Source of the DNA: Faecalibacterium prausnitzii
Lineage (GTDB): Bacteria > Bacillota > Clostridia > Oscillospirales > Ruminococcaceae
Assembly (NCBI RefSeq): GCF_019967995.1
Contig: NZ_CP065377.1
Location: forward strand, 310,001 to 374,000
Length of the DNA stretch: 64,000 nucleotides
Direction of reading: 5' to 3'
A program made the translations under genes and the position numbers. The first letter of the stretch is position 1, and every line of letters starts with the position of its first letter. Shown in pieces: positions 36,032-45,541 of this stretch. Below the pieces are notes generated by a model, which had not been told where the DNA came from, made no database searches, and saw only the letters and a list, made by a program, of their open reading frames with translations.

Positions 36032-37789
36032 ATGGCTTTGGATGCTGCAACGCTGGCATTGACGGCGGCAGAACTGAAAACGACCCTGACCGATGCGAAG
36101 ATCGCAAAACTGTTTGAGCCGACCCGCGATGAACTGGTGCTGACCCTGCGCACCCGCACCGAGACGTACAGCCTGCTGCTGTCGGCCCGCAGCGGTTCCG
36201 CGCGGGTCTGCCTGACCGAGGAGAGCTTCGAGAACCCGGAGACCCCGCCGTCCTTCTGCATGCTGATGCGCAAGCATCTCACCGGGGGCAAGCTGCTGGA
36301 TGTCCGGATGGAGCCGGGCGACCGCATCGTCTACTTCGAGTTCCAGTGCACCAACGAGATGGGCGACCTGGTCCGGAACGTCCTCTGCGCGGAGCTGATG
36401 GGGCGCTACTCCAATCTGGTGCTGGTGCAGAACGGCAGGATCATCGACGCCCTCAAGCGGGTCGATTTTGAGGACAGCGACATCCGGCAGCTGCTGCCCG
36501 GCCTGCCCTACACCGTGCCGCCCAAACCGGCCCGCCCGGATTTTCTGACCGTGAGTTCGGCTTCCATCGTGGCAGCGGCCTGCGAGCGGGACCTGCCCGT
36601 GGCGGATGCCCTGAACAAGACGGTGGCCGGAGTCGGCCCGGTGGTCTGCCGCGAAGCCGCCTGGCGCGCATTCGACGGCGAACACCTGCTGGCCAATGAG
36701 CTGACCGGGGAGCAGAAGCGGGCCCTGATGGCAGCCATCGACGAGCTGAAGGAGATCCACGCCAACGGCGGCTGTCCGTGCAGTGTGACGGCTCCGGACG
36801 GCAAACCGGTGGAGTTCACCTTCTTCCGGCCCCGGCAGTACGGCGAGGCCTATGCGGTCAGGGAGTGGGCGTCCTTCAACGCGATGCTGGAGGGCTACTA
36901 TGCCGAAAAGGACCGTGCCGAGCGCCTGCGCACCAAGAGCAAGGAACTCCACAAGGCGGTCCACAACATGTACGAACGCGCTGTCCGCAAGCAGGCCGCC
37001 CGGCAGGAAGAGCTGGCCGCCAGCGGCAAGAGCGAAAAGCTCCGCCTGTACGGCGAGCTGCTCTCGGCCAACCTCTATCTGGCCCAAAAGGGCATGAAGA
37101 GCATCACCGTGCCCAACTGGTACGATGAGGGCAGGGAAGTCACCATTCCGCTCGACCTGCGGTTCACGCCCAGCCAGAACGCGCAGAACTTCTTCAAGAA
37201 CTACAAGAAGAAGCAGACGGCGGCGCGGATGCTGGTGGACCTGTTGGCCGAGGGCGAAAAAGAGATCGCCTACCTCGAAACGGTCCTGTATGAGGTGGAA
37301 ACGGCCTCCGGCGAGGCGGCGCTGAATGAGATCCGCGCGGAGCTGAAGAGCCAGGGCTACCTGAAATATTACAAGCAGCGGGACAAGCGCCAGAAACCGG
37401 CGGATTTCCTGCGGTTCACTTCCAGTGACGGCTTTGAGATCCTGGTGGGGCGGAACAACGCCCAGAACGACCGGCTCACCCTTCACACCGCCCGCGGCAA
37501 AGACCTGTGGTTCCATGTGCAGAAGGCCCCCGGCAGCCACGTGGTGGTCATGAGCCGGGGAGAGGACATCCCTGACACCACCCGGCAGGAAGCCGCTGAG
37601 CTGGCCGTGCTGTATTCCAGCACCTTCAAGGCGGGCACCGGTGCCAAGGTCGCGGTGGACACCACCGAGGTGAAGAACATCTGGAAAGCCAGCGGTGCCA
37701 AGCCCGGCATGGTGCTGTACGAGGTGTACACGACCGTCTACATCACACCGAGGGAGGATCTGGCGGAGCGGCTGAAAATGAAGAAGTAA
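36032..37789 (+). CDS. rqcH: Ribosome quality control protein RqcH (NFACT family, Rqc2 homologue)
   Basis: The 585-residue protein adds C-terminal alanine tails to stalled nascent chains on 50S subunits. It has an N-terminal NFACT-N domain (about 1-170), a helix-hairpin and coiled coil (about 280-420) and an NFACT-R domain (about 450-555; LVGRNNAQNDRLTLHTA, DLWFHVQKAPGSHVV). The Asp97-Arg98 pair needed for Ala-tRNA use in Bacillus RqcH is present at the same positions (MEPGDRIVYF). Older annotations call it fibronectin-binding protein. It follows nif3 by 22 bases, with AAGGAGA upstream. Confidence 0.93.
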   Translation: MALDAATLALTAAELKTTLTDAKIAKLFEPTRDELVLTLRTRTETYSLLLSARSGSARVCLTEESFENPETPPSFCMLMRKHLTGGKLLDVRMEPGDRIVYFEFQCTNEMGDLVRNVLCAELMGRYSNLVLVQNGRIIDALKRVDFEDSDIRQLLPGLPYTVPPKPARPDFLTVSSASIVAAACERDLPVADALNKTVAGVGPVVCREAAWRAFDGEHLLANELTGEQKRALMAAIDELKEIHANGGCPCSVTAPDGKPVEFTFFRPRQYGEAYAVREWASFNAMLEGYYAEKDRAERLRTKSKELHKAVHNMYERAVRKQAARQEELAASGKSEKLRLYGELLSANLYLAQKGMKSITVPNWYDEGREVTIPLDLRFTPSQNAQNFFKNYKKKQTAARMLVDLLAEGEKEIAYLETVLYEVETASGEAALNEIRAELKSQGYLKYYKQRDKRQKPADFLRFTSSDGFEILVGRNNAQNDRLTLHTARGKDLWFHVQKAPGSHVVVMSRGEDIPDTTRQEAAELAVLYSSTFKAGTGAKVAVDTTEVKNIWKASGAKPGMVLYEVYTTVYITPREDLAERLKMKK

Positions 37790-37796
37790 AGTTTGC

Positions 37797-37850
37797 GGAA
37801 TGCCAAGGGCTCTCCTGCCAGGAGAGGTGTCACCGAAGGTTTTGTATAAC
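37797..37850. repeat. Truncated inverted copy of the dispersed repeat
   Basis: ATGCCAAGGGCTCTCCT is the reverse complement of AGAGCCCTTGGCAT in the copy at 35088-35216; AGGAGAGG and a GTCACCGAAGG segment follow. The rest of 37850-38008 holds a small hairpin (GGTGG, CCACC) and an A-rich run but no gene. Confidence 0.55.
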
Positions 37851-38008
37851 AGGAGCTTTTTTGGGGCATCCTGAAAGGGTGGCTCCGGTTTTCCACCGGA
37901 AGGGACTTCCGGAAATTGTGCGTTCTGCACAAAATTTGAGCCGGGAGGCCAAAAGAAGAAAATAAAAAAGAAAAATCAGATTTTTTCTGAAAAATCGCGA
38001 AAAAGCAC

Positions 38009-38037
38009 TTGCCAAATGCACGAAGATGTGATAAAAT
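38009..38037 (+). promoter_or_regulatory. Promoter of the S10-spc ribosomal operon
   Basis: TTGCCA (38009-38014), 17-base spacer, TAAAAT (38032-38037). The same box types as rRNA P1 and P2. A leader of about 345 nt follows. Confidence 0.8.
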
Positions 38038-38265
38038 ATCTCTCGGCTGCAAAAGGCTTGTGCGATACAAGTCGTGCAGGCCAGCGATATGCGTAGATGC
38101 GGGAGGTTGTCATCCGGCGATAGCTGTGATGGGTTATTTCCGCGGAGTATGTCCGATCTTAGAACCGGGCGAAAAAATTACTGACAGCGATGGAATACGT
38201 TCCCTCGGCAGGGCGACCTGCGAAACGGGCGGAACCAATGTTCGGATTTGATTTGCTAATATTTT

Positions 38266-38299
38266 CCGGGAGAACTGCCAGGCGGTTCACCGGTTTTTC
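38266..38299 (+). promoter_or_regulatory. Putative transcription attenuator in the S10 operon leader
   Basis: CCGG-GAAC-GCC pairs with GGC-GTTC-CCGG, followed by TTTTTCTAG, an intrinsic-terminator shape 90 bases before rpsJ. Upstream GGAACC (38231-38236) could pair with the GGTTC half and open it. The leader is unusually long, which fits ribosomal-protein or growth-rate control. Confidence 0.55.
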
Positions 38300-38388
38300 T
38301 AGTGCCAAATCGAGGAACACCCGGAACTGTGTAGAGCAATTTATCGGCTCGCCTAGGGCAAAATCAATTTTTTCAGGAGGCGTAAGCA

Positions 38389-38700
38389 ATGGCAGTCAAA
38401 GAGAAAATCAGAATCCGTCTGCAGAGCTATGATGCTCAGCTGATCGATGCCGCAGCAGAGAAGATCGTGGAGACCGCAAAGCACACCGGTGCACGCGTGT
38501 CCGGCCCCATCCCCCTGCCCACCGACCGCGAGATCGTGACCGTTCTGCGTGCTACCCACAAGTACAAGGATAGCCGCGAGCAGTTCGAGAGCCGCACTCA
38601 CAAGCGTCTGATCGACATTCTGAAGCCGTCTAACAAGACGGTCGAGGCTCTGATGAGCCTCCAGCTCCCCGCTGGCGTGGACATCGAGATCAAGCTGTAA
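38389..38700 (+). CDS. rpsJ: 30S ribosomal protein S10 (NusE)
   Basis: The 103-residue first gene of the S10 operon. [15 protein letters not shown] at the start, [16 protein letters not shown] and [12 protein letters not shown] are typical. Besides its place in the 30S head, S10 binds NusB in rRNA antitermination. Start follows CAGGAGG. It is separated from rplC by 92 bases that hold a hairpin. Confidence 0.98.
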   Translation: MAVKEKIRIRLQSYDAQLIDAAAEKIVETAKHTGARVSGPIPLPTDREIVTVLRATHKYKDSREQFESRTHKRLIDILKPSNKTVEALMSLQLPAGVDIEIKL

Positions 38701-38740
38701 AAGCTGATCCGGAGATGCTCCTCGTTTCCCGAGGGGTCAT

Positions 38741-38765
38741 GTTGGCGGTGACGTGCGCCGCCAAC
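38741..38765 (+). other. Intercistronic hairpin rpsJ-rplC
   Basis: GTTGGCGG pairs with CCGCCAAC; no T run follows, so it is likely an mRNA stability or translational element. Confidence 0.5.
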
Positions 38766-38792
38766 CAATAACCTTTACAGGAGGAAAAGAAA

Positions 38793-39425
38793 ATGGTTAA
38801 AGGCATTATCGGCAAGAAAGTCGGTATGACTCAGCTGTTCGATGAGAACGGCAAGGTCGTTCCCGTGACCGTCATCGAGGCAGGTCCCTGCACCGTCGTG
38901 CAGAAGAAGACCGTCGAGAGCGATGGTTATCAGGCTGTTCAGCTGGGCTTCGGCGAGGTTTCCGCCAAGAAGGTCAACAAGGCAGCTGCAGGCCACTTCA
39001 AGAAGGCAAACGTTGCCCCCAAGAAGACCCTGCGCGAGTTCCGTCTGGAAGATGTTTCCGCAATGAACGTTGGCGACGTGCTGAAGGCTGATGTCTTCGC
39101 AGCTGGCGACAAGGTCGACGTTGTGGGCGTTTCCAAGGGCAAGGGCTACCAGGGCGTTATCAAGCGCTACGGTCAGCACCGTCTGCGTGAGAGCCACGGC
39201 ACTGGTCCTGTTGCTCGTCATGCAGGTTCCAACGGTTCCACTTCTACCCCCTCTCGCGTGTTCCCCGGCAAGCGCCTGCCCGGCCACATGGGCTTTGTGC
39301 GCGTCACCGTGCAGAACCTGACCGTTGTCAAGGTTGACACCGAGAACAATCTGATCGCTGTCAAGGGTGCAGTTCCCGGTACCAAGGGCACCATCGTCAC
39401 CCTGGCCAACAGCGTGAAGGCGTAA
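38793..39425 (+). CDS. rplC: 50S ribosomal protein L3
   Basis: The 210-residue protein near the peptidyl-transferase entrance. [24 protein letters not shown] and the extended-loop region around [20 protein letters not shown] are family marks. AGGAGG precedes the ATG. The Gln that PrmB methylates lies in this loop in enteric bacteria; here the position reads SNGS. Confidence 0.98.
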   Translation: MVKGIIGKKVGMTQLFDENGKVVPVTVIEAGPCTVVQKKTVESDGYQAVQLGFGEVSAKKVNKAAAGHFKKANVAPKKTLREFRLEDVSAMNVGDVLKADVFAAGDKVDVVGVSKGKGYQGVIKRYGQHRLRESHGTGPVARHAGSNGSTSTPSRVFPGKRLPGHMGFVRVTVQNLTVVKVDTENNLIAVKGAVPGTKGTIVTLANSVKA

Positions 39426-39439
39426 GGAGGAAAGCTACA

Positions 39440-40063
39440 ATGGCAAAGTTTAACGTAGTCGATATGAACGGTCAGCATGTTAGCGAGATCGAGCTTTCCG
39501 ACGCCGTGTTCGGTATCACCCCGAACGAGAAGGCTGTCCACATTGCGGTGGTGAACTTCCTGGCCAACCAGCGTCAGGGCACCCAGAACACCAAGATCCG
39601 CATGGAGGTTTCCGGCGGCGGCAAGAAGCCTTGGCGTCAGAAGGGCACCGGCCACGCTCGTCAGGGCTCCATCCGTGCTCCCCAGTGGACCCACGGTGGT
39701 GTTGCTCTGGGCCCCAAGCCCCGCAGCTACAACTACCACATCAACAACAAGGTCAAGCGCCTGGCTCTGCTGAGCGTTCTGTCCGACAAGGCTGCCAATG
39801 GCAACATGGTCGTTGTTGACAAGTTCGCTTGCGATGAGTACAAGACCAAGACCGTGGTTGCAATGCTGAACGCCGTTGGCGCCGGCAAGAAGAACCTGCT
39901 GGTCAATGAGACTGTCGATGCAAAGTTCGTCAAGAGCGCTGGCAACATTGCCGGTGTCAAGACCACCTTCGCTGGCAGCGTGAATACCTATGACGTGCTG
40001 AACGCCGACAAGCTGATCATCAGCGTCGACGCAGCAAAGAAGCTTGAGGAGGTGCTTGGCTAA
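39440..40063 (+). CDS. rplD: 50S ribosomal protein L4
   Basis: The 207-residue exit-tunnel protein. The tunnel loop is visible (KKPWRQKGTGHARQGSIRAPQW). In several bacteria L4 represses its own operon by binding the S10 leader, so it is the first candidate for control of the attenuator at 38266 (inference). It overlaps rplW by one base. Confidence 0.98.
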   Translation: MAKFNVVDMNGQHVSEIELSDAVFGITPNEKAVHIAVVNFLANQRQGTQNTKIRMEVSGGGKKPWRQKGTGHARQGSIRAPQWTHGGVALGPKPRSYNYHINNKVKRLALLSVLSDKAANGNMVVVDKFACDEYKTKTVVAMLNAVGAGKKNLLVNETVDAKFVKSAGNIAGVKTTFAGSVNTYDVLNADKLIISVDAAKKLEEVLG

Positions 40064-40359
40064 TGAAAACCGCACATGATATCATCCTGAAGCCGGTCAT
40101 TACCGAGAACTCCATGGCTGGCATCGCCGACAAGAAGTACACCTTCAAGGTCGCTACCGACGCTACCAAGGTCGAGATCGCTCAGGCAGTCGAGACCCTG
40201 TTCCCCGGCGCTAAGGTCGCAAAGGTCAACACCATTTCTGTGCGTGGCCGCTTCCGCCGCCAGGGCATGCACGCAGGCTACACTGCTGCATCCAAGAAGG
40301 CCATCGTCACCCTGACCAAGGACTCCAAGGAGATCGAGTTCTTCAACAGCATGGTCTGA
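40063..40359 (+). CDS. rplW: 50S ribosomal protein L23
   Basis: A 98-residue protein at the tunnel exit, docking site for trigger factor and SRP. AHDIILKPVITENSM and YTFKVATDATKVEIAQAVE are typical. The start overlaps the rplD stop (TAATG), and GAGGAGG lies inside rplD. Confidence 0.98.
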   Translation: MKTAHDIILKPVITENSMAGIADKKYTFKVATDATKVEIAQAVETLFPGAKVAKVNTISVRGRFRRQGMHAGYTAASKKAIVTLTKDSKEIEFFNSMV

Positions 40360-40436
40360 TCGAACCCACCGAGGGTTCCTCTATGGGGATATGACCCCGA
40401 TAATAATTCATAAGATAAACAAAGGAGAATAGCATT

Positions 40437-41267
40437 ATGGCTATCAAGAAGTATGGCCCCACTACTCCGGGCCGCCGCGGCATGACCGTCACGGATTACA
40501 GCGTCCTGAGCAAGGTCGCTCCTGAGCGCAGCCTGCTGGAGCCCATGAAGAAGCACAGCGGCCGCAACAACACCGGCCGCATCACCGTCCGTCACCAGGG
40601 CGGCGGCAACCGCACCAAGTATCGTGTCATCGACTTCAAGCGTCAGAAGACCGATATCCCTGCTACCGTCAAGACCCTGGAGTACGATCCGAACCGCAGC
40701 GCATTCATCGCTCTGGTCGAGTACACCGATGGCGTCAAGAGCTACATCATCGCTCCCGACGGCCTGAAGGTCGGCGATGTGATCCTGAGCGGCAAGGGTG
40801 CCGACATCAAGCCCGGCAACTGCCTGCCCTTCGAGAACATCCCCGTCGGTACCATCATCCACAACATCGAGCTGTATCCCGGCCGCGGTGCTCAGCTGGT
40901 TCGTTCCGCTGGCAACATGGCTCAGCTGATGGCAAAGGAGAACGGCTACGCACTGGTTCGTCTGCCCTCCGGTGAGATGCGCAACGTGCCCCTCAACTGC
41001 ACTGCAGTCGTCGGCCAGGTTTCCAACATCGACCACGAGAACGTCAACCTGGGCAAGGCTGGCCGCAAGCGCCACATGGGCGTCCGTCCCGGCAGCCGCG
41101 GTACCGTCATGAACCCCTGCGACCACCCCCACGGCGGTGGCGAGGGCCGCGCACCTGTTGGTCACTCCGGTCCTATGACTCCCTGGGGCAAGCCCGCTCT
41201 GGGTCTCAAGACTCGCAAGCATCATAAGCGCTCCGATAAGCTGATCGTGAAGCGTGCAGGTAAGTAA
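40437..41267 (+). CDS. rplB: 50S ribosomal protein L2
   Basis: The 276-residue core protein. Family segments: [35 protein letters not shown], and the conserved C-terminal [17 protein letters not shown] with the functionally important His. Ribosome site AAAGGAG. A small hairpin (GAACCC / GGGTTC) lies in the 77-base gap before it. Confidence 0.98.
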   Translation: MAIKKYGPTTPGRRGMTVTDYSVLSKVAPERSLLEPMKKHSGRNNTGRITVRHQGGGNRTKYRVIDFKRQKTDIPATVKTLEYDPNRSAFIALVEYTDGVKSYIIAPDGLKVGDVILSGKGADIKPGNCLPFENIPVGTIIHNIELYPGRGAQLVRSAGNMAQLMAKENGYALVRLPSGEMRNVPLNCTAVVGQVSNIDHENVNLGKAGRKRHMGVRPGSRGTVMNPCDHPHGGGEGRAPVGHSGPMTPWGKPALGLKTRKHHKRSDKLIVKRAGK

Positions 41268-41284
41268 GAGAGGAGTTTAAGACA

Positions 41285-41551
41285 ATGGGTAGAAGCATTA
41301 AAAAAGGACCTTTCGTCCAGGCTGCTCTTCTGAAGCACGTTGAAGCGATGAACGCTTCCGGCAAGAAGCAGGTCATCAAGACCTGGAGCCGCGCCTCCAC
41401 GATCTTCCCCGAATTCGTTGGTCACACCTTTGCCGTCCACGACGGCCGCAAGCATGTGCCTGTGTACGTGACCGAGGATATGGTTGGCCACAAGCTGGGT
41501 GAGTTCGTTCCCACCCGCACCTTTAAGGGCCACACCGGTAATTCGAAGTAA
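41285..41551 (+). CDS. rpsS: 30S ribosomal protein S19
   Basis: The 88-residue protein of the 30S head that pairs with S13. [12 protein letters not shown] and [19 protein letters not shown] are typical. 17 bases after rplB. Confidence 0.98.
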   Translation: MGRSIKKGPFVQAALLKHVEAMNASGKKQVIKTWSRASTIFPEFVGHTFAVHDGRKHVPVYVTEDMVGHKLGEFVPTRTFKGHTGNSK

Positions 41552-41569
41552 GAGAAGGAGGAACACAAC

Positions 41570-41905
41570 ATGGAAGCTCGGGCAATTCTTCGTTATGCCC
41601 GCATTAGTCCTCGTAAGGTGTCCATCGTTATGGATCTGATCCGTAACAAGCCCCTGGACGAAGCGCTGGCAATCCTGCAGTACACCCCGAAGGCCGCTTG
41701 TGAGCCCCTTCTGAAGCTGGTGAAGTCTGCAGCCGCAAATGCGGAAAACAACTTCAATATGGACAAGAACAACCTCTACGTCGCCGAGTGCTACGTCTGC
41801 CCCGGCCCGACGCTGAAGCGCATGATGCCTCGTGCACAGGGCCGCGGCTACCGCATCCTGAAGCGCACCAGCCACATGACCGTTGTTCTGAAAGAGAAAG
41901 AGTAA
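41570..41905 (+). CDS. rplV: 50S ribosomal protein L22
   Basis: The 111-residue exit-tunnel protein; [20 protein letters not shown] and the tip-loop region [16 protein letters not shown] (macrolide-exit loop) are visible. Confidence 0.98.
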   Translation: MEARAILRYARISPRKVSIVMDLIRNKPLDEALAILQYTPKAACEPLLKLVKSAAANAENNFNMDKNNLYVAECYVCPGPTLKRMMPRAQGRGYRILKRTSHMTVVLKEKE

Positions 41906-41917
41906 GGAGGGAAAACA

Positions 41918-42622
41918 ATGGGCCAGAAAGTAAATCCGCACGGCATTCGTGTCGGCGTTATTAAAGACTGGGACAGCCGCTGGTTTGCCTCCAAGAAGGA
42001 TTTCAGCGATAACCTCGTCGAGGATCACAAGATCCGCACTGAGCTGAAGGCTCAGCTGAAGGACGCTGGCGTCCCCAAGATCGAGATCGAGCGCACTGTG
42101 GATCCTTCCACTTCCGCTCCCCGCGTCACCGTCAACATCTACTGCGCAAAGCCCGGCATGGTCATCGGCAAGGGCGGCGAAGAGCGCGTTGCACTCCAGA
42201 ACAAGCTGACCAAAGAGTATGGCAAGACCGTGATCGTCAATGTCATCGAGGTCAAGAGCGCTTCCACCAACGCTCAGCTGGTTGCTGAGGACATCGCTCG
42301 TCAGCTGGAGAACCGCGTGACCTTCCGCCGTGCCATGAAGCAGTGCATGCGCAATGCCATGAGCCCCCGCGATCGTTCTACCGTTCCCGCAAAGGGCATC
42401 AAGGCAATGTGCTCCGGCCGTCTGGGCGGCGCTGATATCGCTCGTACCGAGAGCTATCATGAGGGCACCATCCCCCTGCAGACCCTGCGTGCCGACATCG
42501 ACTACGGCTTTGCAGAGGCTGCTACCACCTACGGCCGCATCGGCGTCAAGGTGTGGGTCTACAAGGGCGAGGTCCTGAAGAGCGCTAAGACCGCTCAGAA
42601 GAAGGAAGGAGGCAACAAGTAA
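41918..42622 (+). CDS. rpsC: 30S ribosomal protein S3
   Basis: The 234-residue protein at the mRNA entry, part of the ribosomal helicase. [21 protein letters not shown] and the KH-domain loop MVIGKGGEE are seen. It overlaps rplP by one base. Confidence 0.98.
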   Translation: MGQKVNPHGIRVGVIKDWDSRWFASKKDFSDNLVEDHKIRTELKAQLKDAGVPKIEIERTVDPSTSAPRVTVNIYCAKPGMVIGKGGEERVALQNKLTKEYGKTVIVNVIEVKSASTNAQLVAEDIARQLENRVTFRRAMKQCMRNAMSPRDRSTVPAKGIKAMCSGRLGGADIARTESYHEGTIPLQTLRADIDYGFAEAATTYGRIGVKVWVYKGEVLKSAKTAQKKEGGNK

Positions 42623-43062
42623 TGTTACTGCCTAAGCGTGTTAAGTACCGCCGCGTTCAGCGCGGCCGCATGACCGGCAAGGCTACCCGCGGCAACGTGG
42701 TGTGCCAGGGCCAGTACGGCCTTGTTGCTCTGGAGCCGGCATGGATCTCTTCCACTCAGATCGAGGCTGCCCGTGTTGCGATGACTCGTTACATCAAGCG
42801 CGGCGGCAAGGTCTGGATCAAGATCTTCCCCGATAAGCCCGTTACCGAGAAGCCCGCTGAGACCCGAATGGGTTCTGGTAAAGGCTCTCCCGAATACTGG
42901 GTCGCTGTGGTCAAGCCCGGCCGCGTTCTGTTCGAGCTGGCAGATGTCGATGAGGCAACTGCTCGTGAGGCTCTGCGCCTGGCTATGCACAAGCTGCCCA
43001 TCAAGTGCAAATTTGTGGTCCGTGAGGACTCCGTGAAGGAGGATGGCACCAATGAAGGCTAA
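42622..43062 (+). CDS. rplP: 50S ribosomal protein L16
   Basis: The 146-residue protein near the A-site. [37 protein letters not shown] and [18 protein letters not shown] are typical; the Arg modified by YcfD in enterics falls in the last segment. It overlaps rpmC by 11 bases. Confidence 0.98.
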   Translation: MLLPKRVKYRRVQRGRMTGKATRGNVVCQGQYGLVALEPAWISSTQIEAARVAMTRYIKRGGKVWIKIFPDKPVTEKPAETRMGSGKGSPEYWVAVVKPGRVLFELADVDEATAREALRLAMHKLPIKCKFVVREDSVKEDGTNEG

Positions 43063-43237
43063 TGAACTCCGCGAGATGCAGACCGCAGAGCTGACCAGCA
43101 AGCTGGCAGATCTGAAGGCTGAGCTGTTTAACCTGCGCTTCCAGCATGCCATCAACCAGCTGGAGAACCCCGGCCGCATCGAAGCAGTCAAGAAGGACAT
43201 CGCCCGCGTGATGACCGTTCTGGCTGAGAAGCAGTAA
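43052..43237 (+). CDS. rpmC: 50S ribosomal protein L29
   Basis: A 61-residue two-helix protein ([18 protein letters not shown]). ATG 43052 was chosen over 43043 because AAGGAGG then has a nine-base spacing and the protein starts in the usual way. Confidence 0.96.
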   Translation: MKANELREMQTAELTSKLADLKAELFNLRFQHAINQLENPGRIEAVKKDIARVMTVLAEKQ

Positions 43238-43249
43238 GGAGGTTAAACG

Positions 43250-43507
43250 ATGGAAGAACGTAATCTGAGAAAGACCCGCGTCGGCGTTGTCGTGTCCGAC
43301 AAGATGGATAAGACCATCGTGGTTGCCGTTAAGGATAGCGTGCAGCACCCCCTGTACAAGAAGATCCTGAAGCGTACCGCCAAGTTCAAGGCTCGTGATG
43401 AGAAGAACGAGTGCGGCATCGGTGACCGTGTTGAGATCATGGAGTGCCGCCCCCTGAGCAAGGATGTGCGCTGGCGCCTGGTCCGTATCGTTGAGAAGGC
43501 AAAGTAA
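43250..43507 (+). CDS. rpsQ: 30S ribosomal protein S17
   Basis: The 85-residue OB-fold protein. [21 protein letters not shown] and [19 protein letters not shown] are typical. Begins 12 bases after rpmC. Confidence 0.98.
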   Translation: MEERNLRKTRVGVVVSDKMDKTIVVAVKDSVQHPLYKKILKRTAKFKARDEKNECGIGDRVEIMECRPLSKDVRWRLVRIVEKAK

Positions 43508-43550
43508 TCTTTGCCCGCTGCTTTGAACAGTTTGAAAGGAGATATCTGAA

Positions 43551-43919
43551 ATGGTTCAGATGCAAACTTATCTCAAAGTTGCCGACAACACCGGTGCCAA
43601 GGAGCTGATGTGCTTCCGCGTGCTGGGCGGCACCCGCAAGAGATACGCAAACATTGGTGACGTCGTGGTCTGCTCTGTCAAGAAGGCAGCCCCCGGCGGC
43701 TCCGTTAAGAAGGGCGACGTCGTCAAGGCTGTCATCGTGCGCAGCAAGCATGGCGTCCGCCGCGACGACGGCTCCTACATCCGTTTCGATGAGAACGCCG
43801 CCGTTATCGTCATGGCCGACAAGAGCCCCAAGGGTACTCGTATCTTTGGACCCGTCGCTCGCGAGCTGCGTGATGCCGGCTACACCAAGATCCTGAGCCT
43901 GGCTCCGGAATCGCTGTAA
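43551..43919 (+). CDS. rplN: 50S ribosomal protein L14
   Basis: The 122-residue protein binding 23S and IF-blocking Rsf[21 protein letters not shown] is the standard start. AAAGGAG before it. Confidence 0.98.
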   Translation: MVQMQTYLKVADNTGAKELMCFRVLGGTRKRYANIGDVVVCSVKKAAPGGSVKKGDVVKAVIVRSKHGVRRDDGSYIRFDENAAVIVMADKSPKGTRIFGPVARELRDAGYTKILSLAPESL

Positions 43920-43932
43920 GGAGGTTTTAGTA

Positions 43933-44247
43933 ATGAATAATCTTCATGTTAAAACCGGCGACAACGTTATGATCATCAGCGGCAAGGACAAGGGCCACAC
44001 TGGTAAGGTCCTGCAGGTCAGCCCCTCTGAGAACAAGGTCATCGTTGAGGGCCAGAACATGGTTACCAAGCACGTCAAGCCCCGCCGTCAGGGCGAGCAG
44101 GGCGGCATCGTCAAGGCTGAGGGTGCAATGTACGCATCCAAGGTCATGCCCATCTGCCCCAAGTGCGGCAAGGCTGTGCGTGTGGGCCACGTCGAGAAGG
44201 ACGGTAAGATGGTCCGCGTCTGCAAGAAGTGCGGCGCTGAGCTGTAA
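43933..44247 (+). CDS. rplX: 50S ribosomal protein L24
   Basis: The 104-residue assembly initiator with an N-terminal KOW motif ([19 protein letters not shown]). Its C-terminal [20 protein letters not shown] and CKKCG carry four cysteines, a zinc-ribbon-like end common in Firmicute L24. Confidence 0.97.
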   Translation: MNNLHVKTGDNVMIISGKDKGHTGKVLQVSPSENKVIVEGQNMVTKHVKPRRQGEQGGIVKAEGAMYASKVMPICPKCGKAVRVGHVEKDGKMVRVCKKCGAEL

Positions 44248-44264
44248 GAAAGGAGTATGGAACA

Positions 44265-44813
44265 ATGGCTCGTTTGAAAGAACAGTATGTCAATGAAATT
44301 GCTCCTGCTCTGAACTCCAAGTTCGGTTACAAGAGCGTTATGCAGATCCCCAAGCTGGACAAGGTCGTCATCAACGTTGCCTGCGGCGAAGCCAAGGACA
44401 ACGAGAAGATCCTGGAAGCTGTCATGAAGGATCTGGGCCAGATCACTGGCCAGAAGGCAGTCGTCTGCCGTGCCAAGAAGAGCGTTGCAAACTTTAAGCT
44501 GCGCCAGGGCACTCCCATCGGCTGCAAGGTCACCCTGCGTGGTGAGCGCATGTACGAGTTCGTCGATCGTTTCTTCAACGTCGCTCTGCCCCGTGTCCGC
44601 GACTTCCGCGGCATCAACGGCAACGGCTTTGACGGCCGCGGCAACTTCGCATGCGGCATCAAGGAGCAGATCATCTTCCCGGAGATCGACTTCGATAAGG
44701 TCGATGCAGTCCGCGGCATGGATGTCTGCTTCGTTACCACCGCTAAGACCGACGAAGAGGGCAAGGAGCTGCTGAAGGCTCTGGGCGCTCCGTTCGCTAC
44801 CGAGAATAACTAA
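44265..44813 (+). CDS. rplE: 50S ribosomal protein L5
   Basis: The 182-residue 5S-binding protein. [37 protein letters not shown] and the [21 protein letters not shown] end match the family. Confidence 0.98.
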   Translation: MARLKEQYVNEIAPALNSKFGYKSVMQIPKLDKVVINVACGEAKDNEKILEAVMKDLGQITGQKAVVCRAKKSVANFKLRQGTPIGCKVTLRGERMYEFVDRFFNVALPRVRDFRGINGNGFDGRGNFACGIKEQIIFPEIDFDKVDAVRGMDVCFVTTAKTDEEGKELLKALGAPFATENN

Positions 44814-44829
44814 GGAGGAGATTGGTACA

Positions 44830-45015
44830 ATGGCTAAACTGTCTATGAAGCTGAAGCAGTCTCGTCCTGCTAAGTTCTCTACCCGTGCATACACCCGTTG
44901 CCGCATCTGCGGCCGCCCCCACTCCGTGCTGCGCAAGTACGGCGTGTGCCGTGTGTGCTTCCGTGAGCTGGCCTACAAGGGCGAGATTCCCGGTGTCAAG
45001 AAGGCTTCCTGGTAA
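44830..45015 (+). CDS. rpsZ: 30S ribosomal protein S14, type Z (zinc-binding)
   Basis: The short 61-residue S14 with the zinc motif CRICGRPH...CRVCFREL. This C+ form contrasts with the longer zinc-free S14. Confidence 0.97.
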   Translation: MAKLSMKLKQSRPAKFSTRAYTRCRICGRPHSVLRKYGVCRVCFRELAYKGEIPGVKKASW

Positions 45016-45019
45016 TTTA

Positions 45020-45082
45020 CCGGACGCCGGATAAATGGTCGGATATCCGCTCCGGGGCAAACGATTGTTTCGGAGCGGTATC
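45020..45082 (+). other. Two hairpins between rpsZ and rpsH
   Basis: TTTACCGG / CCGGATAAA at about 45017-45035 and a long stem GATATCCGCTCCG (45042-45054) with CGGAGCGGTATC (45071-45082). No T run. They occupy a 110-base gap in the otherwise compact spc operon, next to rpsH, whose product S8 is the known spc repressor in E. coli. Confidence 0.6.
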
Positions 45083-45125
45083 ATTATAAAACAAATGAGA
45101 GCTAATCTAAGGAGGTTAGTGGCAA

Positions 45126-45524
45126 ATGCAGATTACTGATCCTATCGCGGACCTGCTGACTCGCATCCGCAACGCTAGCACTGCCAAACACCCTTCTGTG
45201 GAGATCCCCGCATCGAACATGAAGAAGGCAATCTGCCAGATTCTGGTTGACGAGGGCTACATCAAGGGTATGCAGGTCAAGAACGATACCGTCCAGGGCA
45301 CCATCGTTGTCACCCTGAAGTATCAGGCAAATGGCGAGCCCGTCATCGCCGGCCTGCGCCGTGTTTCCAAGCCCGGCCTGCGCATCTACACCAACTGCGA
45401 GGATATGCCGAAGGTCATGAAGGGCCTGGGCACCGCAATCATTTCCACCTCTAAGGGCATCATGACCGATAAGGCTGCTCGTGCTGCGCACGTTGGCGGC
45501 GAGGTCCTGGCCTTTGTGTGGTAA
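45126..45524 (+). CDS. rpsH: 30S ribosomal protein S8
   Basis: The 132-residue central-domain protein. [18 protein letters not shown] and GKRI-like [19 protein letters not shown] are typical; the end GGEVLAFVW is the usual close. AAGGAGG precedes it. Confidence 0.98.
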   Translation: MQITDPIADLLTRIRNASTAKHPSVEIPASNMKKAICQILVDEGYIKGMQVKNDTVQGTIVVTLKYQANGEPVIAGLRRVSKPGLRIYTNCEDMPKVMKGLGTAIISTSKGIMTDKAARAAHVGGEVLAFVW

Positions 45525-45541
45525 GAAAGGGGTAAAAGACA

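Noticed and set aside
38094..38189. Possible 31-codon leader peptide in the S10 leader
   Set aside because: It has no ribosome site and no regulatory codon run; it is most likely chance.
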